DNA from: JBBRUG01 sp038247995 | Lineage (GTDB): Bacteria > Chloroflexota > Chloroflexia > Chloroflexales > Chloroflexaceae | Assembly (NCBI GenBank): GCA_038247995.1 | Contig: JBBRUG010000019.1 | Location: 1 to 32,337 of the forward strand | Length of the DNA: 32,337 nucleotides | Direction of reading: 5' to 3' | Shown: positions 14,807-22,044 of the stretch, piece by piece | Numbering within the stretch: position 1 is the stretch's first letter | How the letters are laid out: every line of letters begins with the position of its first letter | Notes under the pieces: model-generated | What the model saw: the letters and a program-made list of their open reading frames with translations, nothing else | The model's database searches: none | What the model was told of the DNA's origin: nothing | Made by a program: the position numbers and the translations under genes

Positions 14807-15733
14807 ATGCTTGACCAGCGTCCAATCGACGCCGCCCTCGCCTGGCTCCAGGCCGCCCAGCGCTCCAGTGGCGAATTGCCGACGCTCACCGCCCGGCGCT
14901 TCGACATGGCCGACGCCCACCCGCATCCCTGCTGTGTCTACACAACCACTTACGTCATTCACGCCTTGCGCCACTTCACTGCCCACCCAACGGCTAGTGC
15001 GGTGCGTAGTGCCGCCGGCGCCTTCTTACGTGCCGAGCGGAACCCTGACGGCGCGTGGAGTTACGAGGGTCGGGCGACGCGCCGGGTGCCGCCCGATCTC
15101 GACGATACAGCCTGTGCAGCTGCGGCGCTGCTTACGCTTGGCGAACGGCCGGGCCTGGAGCTGTTTCAGCTCCTCTGGGAGAATGAAGCGGCGCCCGGCG
15201 GCCCCTACTATACCTGGATCGGCGTCAATCAGATGCCCGGCCACCTGCTTGCGCGCCATCTGGATGCGCTGGTAAATGCCAACGTACTCCTTTGCGCCGG
15301 CCTGGCCGGGATCAGTCTGCCGGGAGCGGCAGCCTATCTGGTTGATCTGATCAAGCGCGGCGATCTTGCTGCCGCCAGCGACTACTGCCTGGAGCCGCAC
15401 CTGCTGGTCTATGCAATTGCGCGTGCCGCAATCGATGGGGCTGTCGCCGAGCTTACTCCGGCCCTGCCTGCGCTGCACACCTACGCGCTGAACCTGCCCG
15501 CGCCACCAGGAGAAACCCAACCGTTGCGCCTGGCCTGCCTTACGGCAACCCTGCTCGCCCTCGGCGATCCGGCGGCTGCCGAGCCGTACCTAATGGCGTT
15601 GATTGCGGCCCAGGCTCCCGACGGCAGTTGGCCTGCAGCGGCGGCATACTCAGGCTACCCACCCTGGTTCGACGGCGCGCCGGCTCTGACGACGGCCATT
15701 GCCCTGGATGCGCTTGGCAAATGGTTTGAGTAG
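14807..15733 (+). CDS. Prenyltransferase/squalene-cyclase-like alpha/alpha-barrel protein with DxDDTA motif
   Basis: 308 residues of helical-pair repeats as in the beta domain of terpene cyclases and protein prenyltransferase beta subunits. ERNPDGAWSYE near 77-87 and AQAPDGSWPA near the C terminus are QW-like repeat ends. PPDLDDTACAAAALL at 95-109 contains an exact DxDDTA, the acid catalyst motif of class II cyclases such as squalene-hopene cyclase and copalyl diphosphate synthases. Those enzymes are normally much longer and also have a gamma domain, so a lone barrel is unusual. The start is supported by GAGGAG 10 bp upstream; an in-frame extension to 14657 overlaps the preceding gene and is rejected. 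The adjacent DDxxD protein suggests a split class I/class II pair. Non-catalytic roles remain possible. A bidirectional terminator follows. Confidence 0.78.
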   Translation: MLDQRPIDAALAWLQAAQRSSGELPTLTARRFDMADAHPHPCCVYTTTYVIHALRHFTAHPTASAVRSAAGAFLRAERNPDGAWSYEGRATRRVPPDLDDTACAAAALLTLGERPGLELFQLLWENEAAPGGPYYTWIGVNQMPGHLLARHLDALVNANVLLCAGLAGISLPGAAAYLVDLIKRGDLAAASDYCLEPHLLVYAIARAAIDGAVAELTPALPALHTYALNLPAPPGETQPLRLACLTATLLALGDPAAAEPYLMALIAAQAPDGSWPAAAAYSGYPPWFDGAPALTTAIALDALGKWFE

Positions 15734-15758
15734 CGTTGACTGCGAAACAGTCAACGCT
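15732..15758. terminator. Bidirectional terminator hairpin
   Basis: AGCGTTGACTG (15732-15742) pairs perfectly with CAGTCAACGCT (15748-15758) around CGAAA. It starts at the stop codon of the DxDDTA gene and lies 10 bp from the end of the convergent COG0523 gene, so it probably serves both. Confidence 0.8.
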
Positions 15759-15767
15759 GCCCAAACT

Positions 15768-16730
15768 TCAAAATAATGCGCGATACCGCTCCAGCCACAC
15801 TACTGCTCGTTCAGGCGTGTCGGCGCAAGCGCTGAGGGTGGCACTGATCTGCGTTTCGGTTGCCTCATCGATCATTGCGCCGATCAGCACCAGGCGGTTC
15901 AGTGGTGTAAGCGGAGCACGCATACGCAAGGGCGTAAAGTTGTGGCGAGCAGCAACAAGTTGGACATCGTCGGGCCACGGTGCATCGGTGCAGTGGACGA
16001 CCCCTTTTGCGCGATAGATTGTCGCCGGTAGCTGTTCGAGTGCCGCCATAAACGCTGCCCGTTGCAGAGGTGCGTCGCTGGTCCAGGCGAAGCTGCGGAA
16101 GCCGTCGTGGCTGAGGTGATCGGGCGCTGGAATGGGGTCTGCGTCGGCGCGCCGCGGGCCAAACAGTAGTTCCGGCGCGATCACGCCGTGGGCCGCCGGC
16201 AGCAACACTGCGCGTGGGTTGAGTTCACGCAGGCGCGCTTCAGCCGCCGCCCGTTGGGCCGGCTCAACCAGATCGACCTTACTCAACACGATCAGATCAG
16301 CTGCCCGTAATTGCCACTCAGCCACCGGCGAGGTATGGAGCGCCTGCTCCAGATTGCTCACGTCGGCCACAGCTATCACCGCATCAAGCGGCAATCCGGC
16401 GCTGCGCACCTGGCGGATCATCCCGCCCGGCTCGGCCAGGCCGGTTGTCTCGACAATAATCAGATCCGGTTCGGCCTCGTCGATCAACGTTTCAATCGCC
16501 AGCAGAAAATCGCTGCCTGCTGCGCAACAGATGCAGCCGTCGGTCAATTCTACCAGCGGGCTGGCGCCCGCGCTGCTCAGCACCGCGCCGTCGAACCCAA
16601 TTGCGCCGATCTCATTCACCACCAACCCGATCCGCCGCCCGCCTGCCCCGCGCGCGATCACTTCACGCAGCAACGTCGTCTTGCCGCTACCGAGAAAGCC
16701 GGTCACAATTTGGATTGGCGGTGTATGCAT
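15768..16730 (-). CDS. CobW/COG0523-family GTPase, putative metal chaperone
   Basis: A P-loop GTPase of the G3E family that delivers or sequesters metals such as Zn, Co or Fe. The 320-residue product has Walker A GFLGSGKTT near residue 11, the metal-binding CxCC motif in TDGCICCAAG, the switch/Walker B region DLIIVETTGLAEPG, and the guanine-specificity motif SKVDL. A CobW C-terminal domain follows (IYRAKGVVH, and VLIGAMID near the end). The His-rich segment of many Zn-type members is absent, so the metal is not assignable. ATG at 16730 lies 2 nt after the stop of the upstream lipoprotein gene, so the two are co-transcribed and probably translationally coupled. Confidence 0.92.
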   Translation of the reverse strand: MHTPPIQIVTGFLGSGKTTLLREVIARGAGGRRIGLVVNEIGAIGFDGAVLSSAGASPLVELTDGCICCAAGSDFLLAIETLIDEAEPDLIIVETTGLAEPGGMIRQVRSAGLPLDAVIAVADVSNLEQALHTSPVAEWQLRAADLIVLSKVDLVEPAQRAAAEARLRELNPRAVLLPAAHGVIAPELLFGPRRADADPIPAPDHLSHDGFRSFAWTSDAPLQRAAFMAALEQLPATIYRAKGVVHCTDAPWPDDVQLVAARHNFTPLRMRAPLTPLNRLVLIGAMIDEATETQISATLSACADTPERAVVWLERYRALF

Positions 16731-16732
16731 GG

Positions 16733-17875
16733 TCAATATCGCCCTTGCCGCGCCTCGGCGTAGCCCGTGAGCTCGACATAACCACTGCCACTCAGCGGTC
16801 GGCCGGCCTGTGCGCCGCTTACGGCAACCGTGCCTTCCCAGTAGACGACGGCAACGGCTAATTCCTGATCTTCCAGGCGCGGTGTGATGTTGAGGCGCAG
16901 ATCCAGGTTAGCGATCGTTAGATCCCAGCCCGCCGGATAGACTGCTCCTGAGCGCGGGCTGCGCCAGGTGTCGCGCACTTCCAGCGTTACGTCGGCCGGA
17001 TCGAGACTTTGCACGCTGCCGTCGGGCGCAACCAGCGAGCCGAAACTATAGCTTACGGACGTTGGCGTGCGTACCTGGGCCCACATCAGTTCGCGATCAT
17101 CATCAAGCTGAATGCTGAACCAATCCCACCCGACGGCGTCGCCCTCCAGCGCGCTGGTGCCCCATTCGTGGTCCATCCAACTCCAGCCCTGCACGGCGTG
17201 GGTCGCATCACCGACCTGAACCGTGCCACTGGTTTCCATGCGCGTTAACGAGTAATAATACGAGGCGTTGCCTGTCTCCGCGCCCTTCTGGCTGAAACCG
17301 CGATCACCCTGGAGCGCCGGCGGCTTGCGGCTGGTTGCCGTCAGATCGAGCGCCAGGTCGCCTTCGGCAGCGCGCAGGCGCATGGTCATGCCTTCGGGGC
17401 CGCTCCCCTCAGCCGACCAGTCATCGAGGAAGACCTGAAACGGCTCGCCGCTCGCTCCGGCCAGCCCGGCAGCATCGCGGCTGAAGCGATCAAAGGCGTA
17501 GAAGCGCCCGGTCTGGACATCGGCCACGGCCAGGTGGGCCATAAAAATCGAGTTGGCGCCCCATGCCGACGCACGCTCGGTCGGCTCGGGTGTTAACCCA
17601 CGCCGAAAGAAGGTCAGTTGAAAGCCGAAGTGGCGGCCATCGGTAGCCTGGAGGTTGCCGGTGTAGTACCACCATTCAGTCTGATACTCCGGGTGCGGGC
17701 CATGATCAAGCGGGAAGCTGAACGGACGCGGCGCCAGTACGCGAGTAAACCCTGCCGCGCCATCGGCATTAACCGCCTCGACGGCGCTCAGCGAAGCGCG
17801 GATCGTCGGCTGGCCCGGCGCCACACAGCCGCTCAGACTTAGGATGATCAGCAAGCTCAAAAGACAGATTCGCAT
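16733..17875 (-). CDS. Lipoprotein of the AttH/CrtC lipocalin-like family (COG5621)
   Basis: The ATG at 17875 gives a lipoprotein signal, MRICLLSLLIILSLSGC, with lipobox LSGC; an upstream extension to 17938 would spoil it. The 380-residue mature part has the family hallmarks PEYQTEWWYYTGNL, FGFQLTFFRR, SIFMAHLAVADV, GWSWMDHEWGTSAL and WDWFSIQLDDDRELM. This fold, two lipocalin-like beta barrels, includes AttH and carotenoid 1,2-hydratases. COG5621 members are loosely called secreted hydrolases, but a reaction is not established for this branch. It should be anchored on the outer face of the membrane. Two-nt spacing to the COG0523 gene suggests an operon. No convincing -35 is seen upstream. Confidence 0.85.
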   Translation of the reverse strand: MRICLLSLLIILSLSGCVAPGQPTIRASLSAVEAVNADGAAGFTRVLAPRPFSFPLDHGPHPEYQTEWWYYTGNLQATDGRHFGFQLTFFRRGLTPEPTERASAWGANSIFMAHLAVADVQTGRFYAFDRFSRDAAGLAGASGEPFQVFLDDWSAEGSGPEGMTMRLRAAEGDLALDLTATSRKPPALQGDRGFSQKGAETGNASYYYSLTRMETSGTVQVGDATHAVQGWSWMDHEWGTSALEGDAVGWDWFSIQLDDDRELMWAQVRTPTSVSYSFGSLVAPDGSVQSLDPADVTLEVRDTWRSPRSGAVYPAGWDLTIANLDLRLNITPRLEDQELAVAVVYWEGTVAVSGAQAGRPLSGSGYVELTGYAEARQGRY

Positions 17876-18014
17876 CGTAAGAACTATTTCTAGCGGTATA
17901 GTGTAGAAACTGTTGGGTGTTGCACAGCACCTGTTCATTGTACCTGTTTGCGCAGTTGTTCGTTCACCAATTTCACTTTTGCCGTTCTTGCGTCAATCCA
18001 GGAAGCAACGTACC

Positions 18015-18500
18015 ATGAGCCACAACGATGTTCCCGCTGATACCGCCCGTGTGCTTGTGGCGGTGGTAAACCGTGTACGCGATCTGGAGCTTGCCCGCAG
18101 CGCCGGCTGGTATCGGGTGCCGCTGGCCCATGTGCCGCAGCGTTTCGCCGCCGAGTATCTAGCTTTTTACCAGACGCGGGTGTTCGGCGCCGAGCGCTGG
18201 GCGGTGCGCTATTATGCGCCGGTGCTGCACTACCGTGTCGTAACCCGAAGCGAATTATTGCCCGCTGAGCCGAACCATCCACGTGCTGCCGAGCGTTATT
18301 ATCGGGTGGAAATTGGCCCGCTGCGCAGCTTGCCATTGCCTGTGCCCGCGACGCGCCTCCGCCGCGTAACATTCATCAGCACCACTTATGGCCAACTCCG
18401 CCGCGCCACCGATGTGCGTGAGTTATTTCACCCCGCTGATGACGACACTGCCGATGACGATCTTTGGGGCGCCGGGTTAGCCGGGCGGAGCATTATATAG
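18015..18500 (+). CDS. Conserved protein of unknown function
   Basis: A 161-residue soluble, basic protein. ATG 18015 is chosen because the product begins MSHNDVPADTARVLVAVVNR and the upstream frame to 17913 has no protein-like character. Distinctive stretches are RDLELARSAGWYRVPL, AEYLAFYQTRVFG, WAVRYYAPVLHYRVVTRSEL, RYYRVEIGPL and RRVTFISTTYGQL. The conserved Tyr, Trp and Arg residues suggest a globular beta-rich domain. I do not recognise a named family or catalytic motif. A plus-strand TATAGT lies at 17897-17902, about 110 bp upstream. It is followed by the long repeat array and is not obviously operonic. Confidence 0.78.
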   Translation: MSHNDVPADTARVLVAVVNRVRDLELARSAGWYRVPLAHVPQRFAAEYLAFYQTRVFGAERWAVRYYAPVLHYRVVTRSELLPAEPNHPRAAERYYRVEIGPLRSLPLPVPATRLRRVTFISTTYGQLRRATDVRELFHPADDDTADDDLWGAGLAGRSII

Positions 18501-18510
18501 GCGGCACGAA
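18501..18510. other. Short spacer opening a 447-bp gene-free gap
   Basis: The whole interval 18501-18947 between the unknown gene and thiamine pyrophosphokinase is gene-free. It consists almost entirely of the heptamer array, hairpin and long tandem array listed next. Frames that appear open through it on both strands are products of the repeat period. Confidence 0.7.
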
Positions 18511-18545
18511 GCAGGCGGCAGGCGGCAGGCGGCAGGCGGCAGGGG
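18511..18545. repeat. GCAGGCG heptamer array
   Basis: Four copies of GCAGGCG and a fifth variant (GCAGGGG) run from 18511 to 18545. Confidence 0.85.
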
Positions 18546-18554
18546 TGATGGGAG

Positions 18555-18574
18555 GGCCGAAGCTCGCTTCGGCC
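18555..18574. terminator. Hairpin between repeat arrays
   Basis: GGCCGAAG (18555-18562) pairs with CTTCGGCC (18567-18574) around CTCG, followed by TTCT. It is a stable tetraloop hairpin and possibly a terminator of the upstream unknown gene, though the T-tract is poor. Confidence 0.5.
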
Positions 18575-18583
18575 TTCTATGTA

Positions 18584-18929
18584 CCATCCCGCCATCCCGC
18601 CATCCCGCCATCCCGCCATCCCATCGCCCATCCCGCCATCCCGCCATCCCATCGCCCATCGCTCATCGCCCGTCGTCCGTCGTCCGTCGCCCATCGCCCA
18701 TCGCCTGTCATCCAGCGCCCGTCGTCCGTCGTCCGTCGTCCGTCGTCCGTCGCCCATCGCCTGTCATCCATCGCCCGTCGTCCGTCGTCCGTCGCCCATC
18801 GCCTGTCATCCATCGCCCGTCGTCCGTCGTCCGTCGTCCGTCGCCCATCGCCCATCGCCCATCGCCTGCCATCCAGCGCCCGTCGTCCGTCGTCCGTCGT
18901 CCGTCGTCCGTCGTCCGTCGTCCGTCGCC
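18584..18929. repeat. 346-bp mixed octamer/heptamer tandem array
   Basis: It begins with octamers (CCATCCCG) and passes into heptamers of five related types: CATCGCC, CGTCGTC, CGTCGCC, TGTCATC and CAGCGCC. A higher-order unit of about 42 bp (CGTCGTC twice, CGTCGCC, CATCGCC, TGTCATC, CATCGCC) recurs near 18720-18840. The array ends 18 bp before the ATG of the thiamine pyrophosphokinase gene, so its transcript or promoter must lie in or cross the array. It has no spacers and no dyad repeat, so it is not CRISPR. Confidence 0.9.
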
Positions 18930-18947
18930 TAAGCATCAGGCATCATT

Positions 18948-19604
18948 ATGCATACAGTTATCGTCGCCAATGCGCCTGGTTTCGACGCCCATCCCTTTCG
19001 CGCCCTGCTGGGTAAAGCTGACCTGCTGATCGCCGCCGATGGCGGTGGCAATGCGCTCTACGCCATCGGTTTAACGCCGCATGTGATCGTCGGCGATCTC
19101 GACTCGCTGAGCGATCCGGCGCAGGCGGCGTTCTTGGCCGCCGGGGCTGAACTGCGGCGCTTTCCCACCGATAAAGATGAAACCGACCTGGAGTTGGCAT
19201 TGTTGGCCGCTATCGAACGCGGGGCGACGCAGATCGATGTTTTGGGTGCGCTCGGCGGACGTTGGGATCAGGGGTTGGCCAATGTTGCCTTGTTAGCTCA
19301 CCCGGAGCTACATGCGTGCAAAGTCCGCCTGCTTGATCGTGATCAGGAGGCCTTTCTGGTTCGCGATGCCGCACCAATCAGCGGTCGCATCGGCGATACC
19401 GTCTCGCTGCTGCCCCTTGGCGGCGATGCCCACGGTATTACGACGAGCGGCCTTCAATATCCCTTATCCGACGCGACGCTTCACTTTGAGCGCTCACGCG
19501 GAGTGAGTAATGTGATCACGTCCAGCCCGGCGTATGTTACCTTACACACGGGTTTGTTATTGGTTGTGCGGTTGTTTCAGCCGAATGACTCGCTAGAGCA
19601 ATAG
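18948..19604 (+). CDS. Thiamine pyrophosphokinase
   Basis: Transfers diphosphate from ATP to thiamine, giving the cofactor TPP. The 218-residue product shows the family order: LLIAADGGGNALYAIGL (near 28), VIVGDLDSLS (near 49), FPTDKDETDLELAL (near 73), DVLGALGGRWDQGLANV (near 98), then the C-terminal thiamine-binding part with LLPLGGDAHGITTSGLQYPL and HFERSRGVSNVI. Metal and ATP contacts in GDLDS and KDETD are intact. It stands alone, with no other thi gene and no TPP riboswitch; its immediate upstream DNA is the tandem array. There is no visible Shine-Dalgarno. The AIM24 gene follows 73 bp later. Confidence 0.93.
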   Translation: MHTVIVANAPGFDAHPFRALLGKADLLIAADGGGNALYAIGLTPHVIVGDLDSLSDPAQAAFLAAGAELRRFPTDKDETDLELALLAAIERGATQIDVLGALGGRWDQGLANVALLAHPELHACKVRLLDRDQEAFLVRDAAPISGRIGDTVSLLPLGGDAHGITTSGLQYPLSDATLHFERSRGVSNVITSSPAYVTLHTGLLLVVRLFQPNDSLEQ

Positions 19605-19677
19605 TGCTGGGGAAGGGCTGCGTTGCGGCGCGCCCTTACGAAGTGGCCCAACCGGATTACATATTATGGAGTCCACT

Positions 19678-20340
19678 ATGCGCTACACCATTCATGGCGA
19701 GATTGCCCAACGCGTCCGCTTGGAATTTGCGCCTGGCGAGGCGACATGGCTGAGCAAAGGTGCGCTTATGGCTTATTCGGAAGGGGTCACCTGGCGTCCG
19801 CGCATTCCGGGCGGCCTTGGCGGTGCTGTGCGGCGTTCGATGGCCGGAGAGGGTGTGACCCTCACCTATGCCGAAGCACAGGGCGAAGGTCAGTTTGCAC
19901 TGATCGCCTCGAATGCGCCCGGCCATATTGTGGAGTGGGACCTCGCTGCCGGGCCGGTTGTCGCCACCCGCGGCTCGTTTTTAGCCGCCTGGGGTGAAGC
20001 TGTCGATATCAGTGTGATTATCGCCCGCAGGGCGGGGGCAGCCTTCTTCGGCGGCGCCGGCCTGTTCCTGCAACGCATCTCCGGCAGCGGCAAGGTGCTG
20101 CTCCATGGCAGCGGCGACTTCGAGCAGCGCGAATTAGCGCAGGGCGAGCCGCTCTTCGTCAGTACCGGCAACCTGGCCGCCTTCGCCGACAGCGTCGATT
20201 ACGATGTCCAGGCGGTCGGCAGTATCGGGCGGGCCTTCTTTGGTGGCGAGGGCATCTTTATGACTAAGCTGACGGGGCCGGGCACTGTGCTGTTACAGAG
20301 CCTCAAGCGGGGGGCGGTAGCTGTGAATGCCAGTGGGTAA
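19678..20340 (+). CDS. AIM24 family protein
   Basis: A 220-residue all-beta protein of the AIM24 (TIGR00266-like) family, found in bacteria and in mitochondria; its biochemical role is unsettled. Typical text includes VRLEFAPGEATWLSKGALMAYSEGV, RRSMAGEGVTLTYAEAQGEG, PGHIVEWDL, GAAFFGGAGLFLQRISGSGKVLLHGSGDF and a second related half, GRAFFGGEGIFMTKLTGPGTVLLQSL. ATG 19678 is preferred to 19666 because GGAG lies 5 bp before it. No membrane segment or signal is visible, so it is probably cytosolic. It follows thiamine pyrophosphokinase by 73 bp, possibly in one transcript. Confidence 0.88.
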   Translation: MRYTIHGEIAQRVRLEFAPGEATWLSKGALMAYSEGVTWRPRIPGGLGGAVRRSMAGEGVTLTYAEAQGEGQFALIASNAPGHIVEWDLAAGPVVATRGSFLAAWGEAVDISVIIARRAGAAFFGGAGLFLQRISGSGKVLLHGSGDFEQRELAQGEPLFVSTGNLAAFADSVDYDVQAVGSIGRAFFGGEGIFMTKLTGPGTVLLQSLKRGAVAVNASG

Positions 20341-20436
20341 AGAGCGTGGGGAAGCTAATGCAAAACGCAAAACGCAGATTGCTGCAAGTGCTTTAGCGAT
20401 TCCCCGCACTTGCCGCCTGCTGCCTGCGTCCTGACA

Positions 20437-21903
20437 TCACGGCGCAAAAATGCGGTAATTTAGGTTGTGAAACGGTCCGTCCAACTCTTCGAGTTGTTCA
20501 AGCAGGAAGCGATCGCCTGCGTTAAAGTTGCCATGTTCGGCGATCTCGGCCAGTTGGGCGAAGCGGGTGAGGTACGTTCGCCAGCGCGTGGTTGGTTCGC
20601 CGGCGTGGGCCGCGCTGAGCTGCGCCGGCCAATCGCTGGCCTGGGCCAGCATCAACTCGCGGGCGGCCTGATTCAAGGCACGCTCGTGTTCGTCATTGGC
20701 GCTGGGAATGCGGGCCGCCAGCGCAACGATGCGCCGTTCGGCGGCGTGGACGGCATGCCAATACTCGGCGGCTCCCGGCCCATTCCATGCGGCATGACCC
20801 TCGGTGGCCCACGATCCCGGCTTAAGTGTGACCGTCTGTTGCGGGCGATGAGTACGCAGGTACTCGCCTGGGGTAGTCAGTTCCAGGTTGGGGTGGGTTG
20901 CGCAGCGGGTCAGGACAGCCTGGAGCCAGGTTGGCCCTTCGAACCAGCGCGCACCGATCAGATCAGCGTCGAGCGGGATCACTAAGAGGTGGTCGGCAGC
21001 ATATTGGGCGCTCGCCTCAACCAGCACATTCACGAAATGGTTCGCATGCTCTTGAGCGCGTCGCAGCGCGTGGTACGGATCATATGGCTGAATTGTATGT
21101 GTGCCGATCGCGGTGTAACCGCCCGGCGCGTGTGGATCGCGGTAAAGCGGGTCACCGGGATAGCCCAGATCAGGCGACCAGACGTGGTGGACAACGCTGT
21201 CGTCGATGAATACTGCCGCCAGCCGATGCGGTAAAATCCACGCCGGCTGCCGAGGGGCTTCCGGTGGCAGGCTACTTGGATCAACGATTACGTAGCGCAT
21301 GCCTACTTCGGCCAAAATTGTTTCGAGGCCCGGCCGCCAGCCGCACCCCGGTAACCAGAAGCCTTCAGGCCGGCTCATGCGCCGGCTGGTGTGTAATGCA
21401 CCATGCTCGATCTGCGCCCGTACTGTCGCCTCTTCTTCGAGGAGCGGCAAGTAGGCGTAACTGGCGGCGCCGGCCAGCGGTTCAATGATCCGACTGGCAG
21501 CGAGTTCGCGGAACTTCAGCAGCAGGTTGCGATCGTGGCGCTCTTCAAAGCTGCGTAACGCCTGGCGATTCCACTCCAGATAGAAGCGAGCCAGATAAGC
21601 GCCATGATGGTCTTCGGCAAGCTCAAAGCGGCGCATATCCTCTTTGCGGCGCTGAATCACCTCGTCCATCCACAGCACAAAGTGTTTCTGCACGACCGGA
21701 TCAGCCAGTTGCTCCGTAAGCAACGGCGAGAGTGCGAGCGCAATGCGTGGGTTCAGTCCGGTGGCCTGAAGATCGCCAAGCAGACCCACCAGCGGAATCA
21801 GCGTCCGCACGATCTGGGTGTGTAGCCCGTCTTCACCGATCGGTTGGCGACCGGCGCGGCGCACATAGGGCACATGAGCGGTGATTAGAAAAGCGATGTG
21901 CAT
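20437..21903 (-). CDS. GH57-family protein with the usual nucleophile Glu replaced by Gly
   Basis: A 488-residue protein of glycoside hydrolase family 57, the family of 1,4-alpha-glucan branching enzymes and amylases. Family landmarks are the N-terminal HVPYVRRAGRQPIGEDGLH, then EGFWLPGCGWRPGLE near residue 182, then IPLDADLIGARWFEGPTWL near 315 with the acid/base Asp region. In active branching enzymes the middle motif is WLPECxYxPG, with Glu as catalytic nucleophile. Here the codon is GGG (Gly), so retaining hydrolysis or transglycosylation by the normal route should be lost. Length is slightly short for branching enzymes (about 520-560). It could be a carbohydrate-binding or regulatory paralogue, or use another residue. 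The start has TACAAT only 6 nt upstream, suggesting a leaderless message. Confidence 0.85.
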   Translation of the reverse strand: MHIAFLITAHVPYVRRAGRQPIGEDGLHTQIVRTLIPLVGLLGDLQATGLNPRIALALSPLLTEQLADPVVQKHFVLWMDEVIQRRKEDMRRFELAEDHHGAYLARFYLEWNRQALRSFEERHDRNLLLKFRELAASRIIEPLAGAASYAYLPLLEEEATVRAQIEHGALHTSRRMSRPEGFWLPGCGWRPGLETILAEVGMRYVIVDPSSLPPEAPRQPAWILPHRLAAVFIDDSVVHHVWSPDLGYPGDPLYRDPHAPGGYTAIGTHTIQPYDPYHALRRAQEHANHFVNVLVEASAQYAADHLLVIPLDADLIGARWFEGPTWLQAVLTRCATHPNLELTTPGEYLRTHRPQQTVTLKPGSWATEGHAAWNGPGAAEYWHAVHAAERRIVALAARIPSANDEHERALNQAARELMLAQASDWPAQLSAAHAGEPTTRWRTYLTRFAQLAEIAEHGNFNAGDRFLLEQLEELDGPFHNLNYRIFAP

Positions 21904-21909
21904 GGTCTT

Positions 21910-21915
21910 ATTGTA
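21910..21915 (-). promoter_or_regulatory. -10 element for a probable leaderless GH57 transcript
   Basis: On the minus strand TACAAT ends 6 nt before the ATG at 21903, the spacing typical of leaderless bacterial mRNAs. There is no recognisable -35 and no Shine-Dalgarno. The rest of 21916-22044 has no gene. Confidence 0.55.
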
Positions 21916-22044
21916 GCGCTCTACAGCATTGCGCAGATCGATTGAGCCTGCGCACCATAGCGCGAGCGCAGCGCGCCACCGAGTTCAGTGGCCGCAGTGG
22001 CTCAATCATGGTGCTCAATGCTCTAGGCATACGTACCGACTGAT

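Noticed and set aside
18584..18929. CRISPR array
   Set aside because: Units are 7-8 bp with no spacers and no cas genes nearby; it is a simple tandem array.
18501..18947. TPP riboswitch upstream of thiamine pyrophosphokinase
   Set aside because: The interval is repeat DNA and lacks the conserved CUGAGA-type core of the THI element.
18464..19015. Long open frames on both strands through the repeat array (RRPSSVVRRPS-type and DGRRTTDDGRR-type proteins)
   Set aside because: A 7-bp unit repeats every 21 bp in any frame, so all six frames stay open if the unit lacks stops. The predicted proteins are pure repeat translation.
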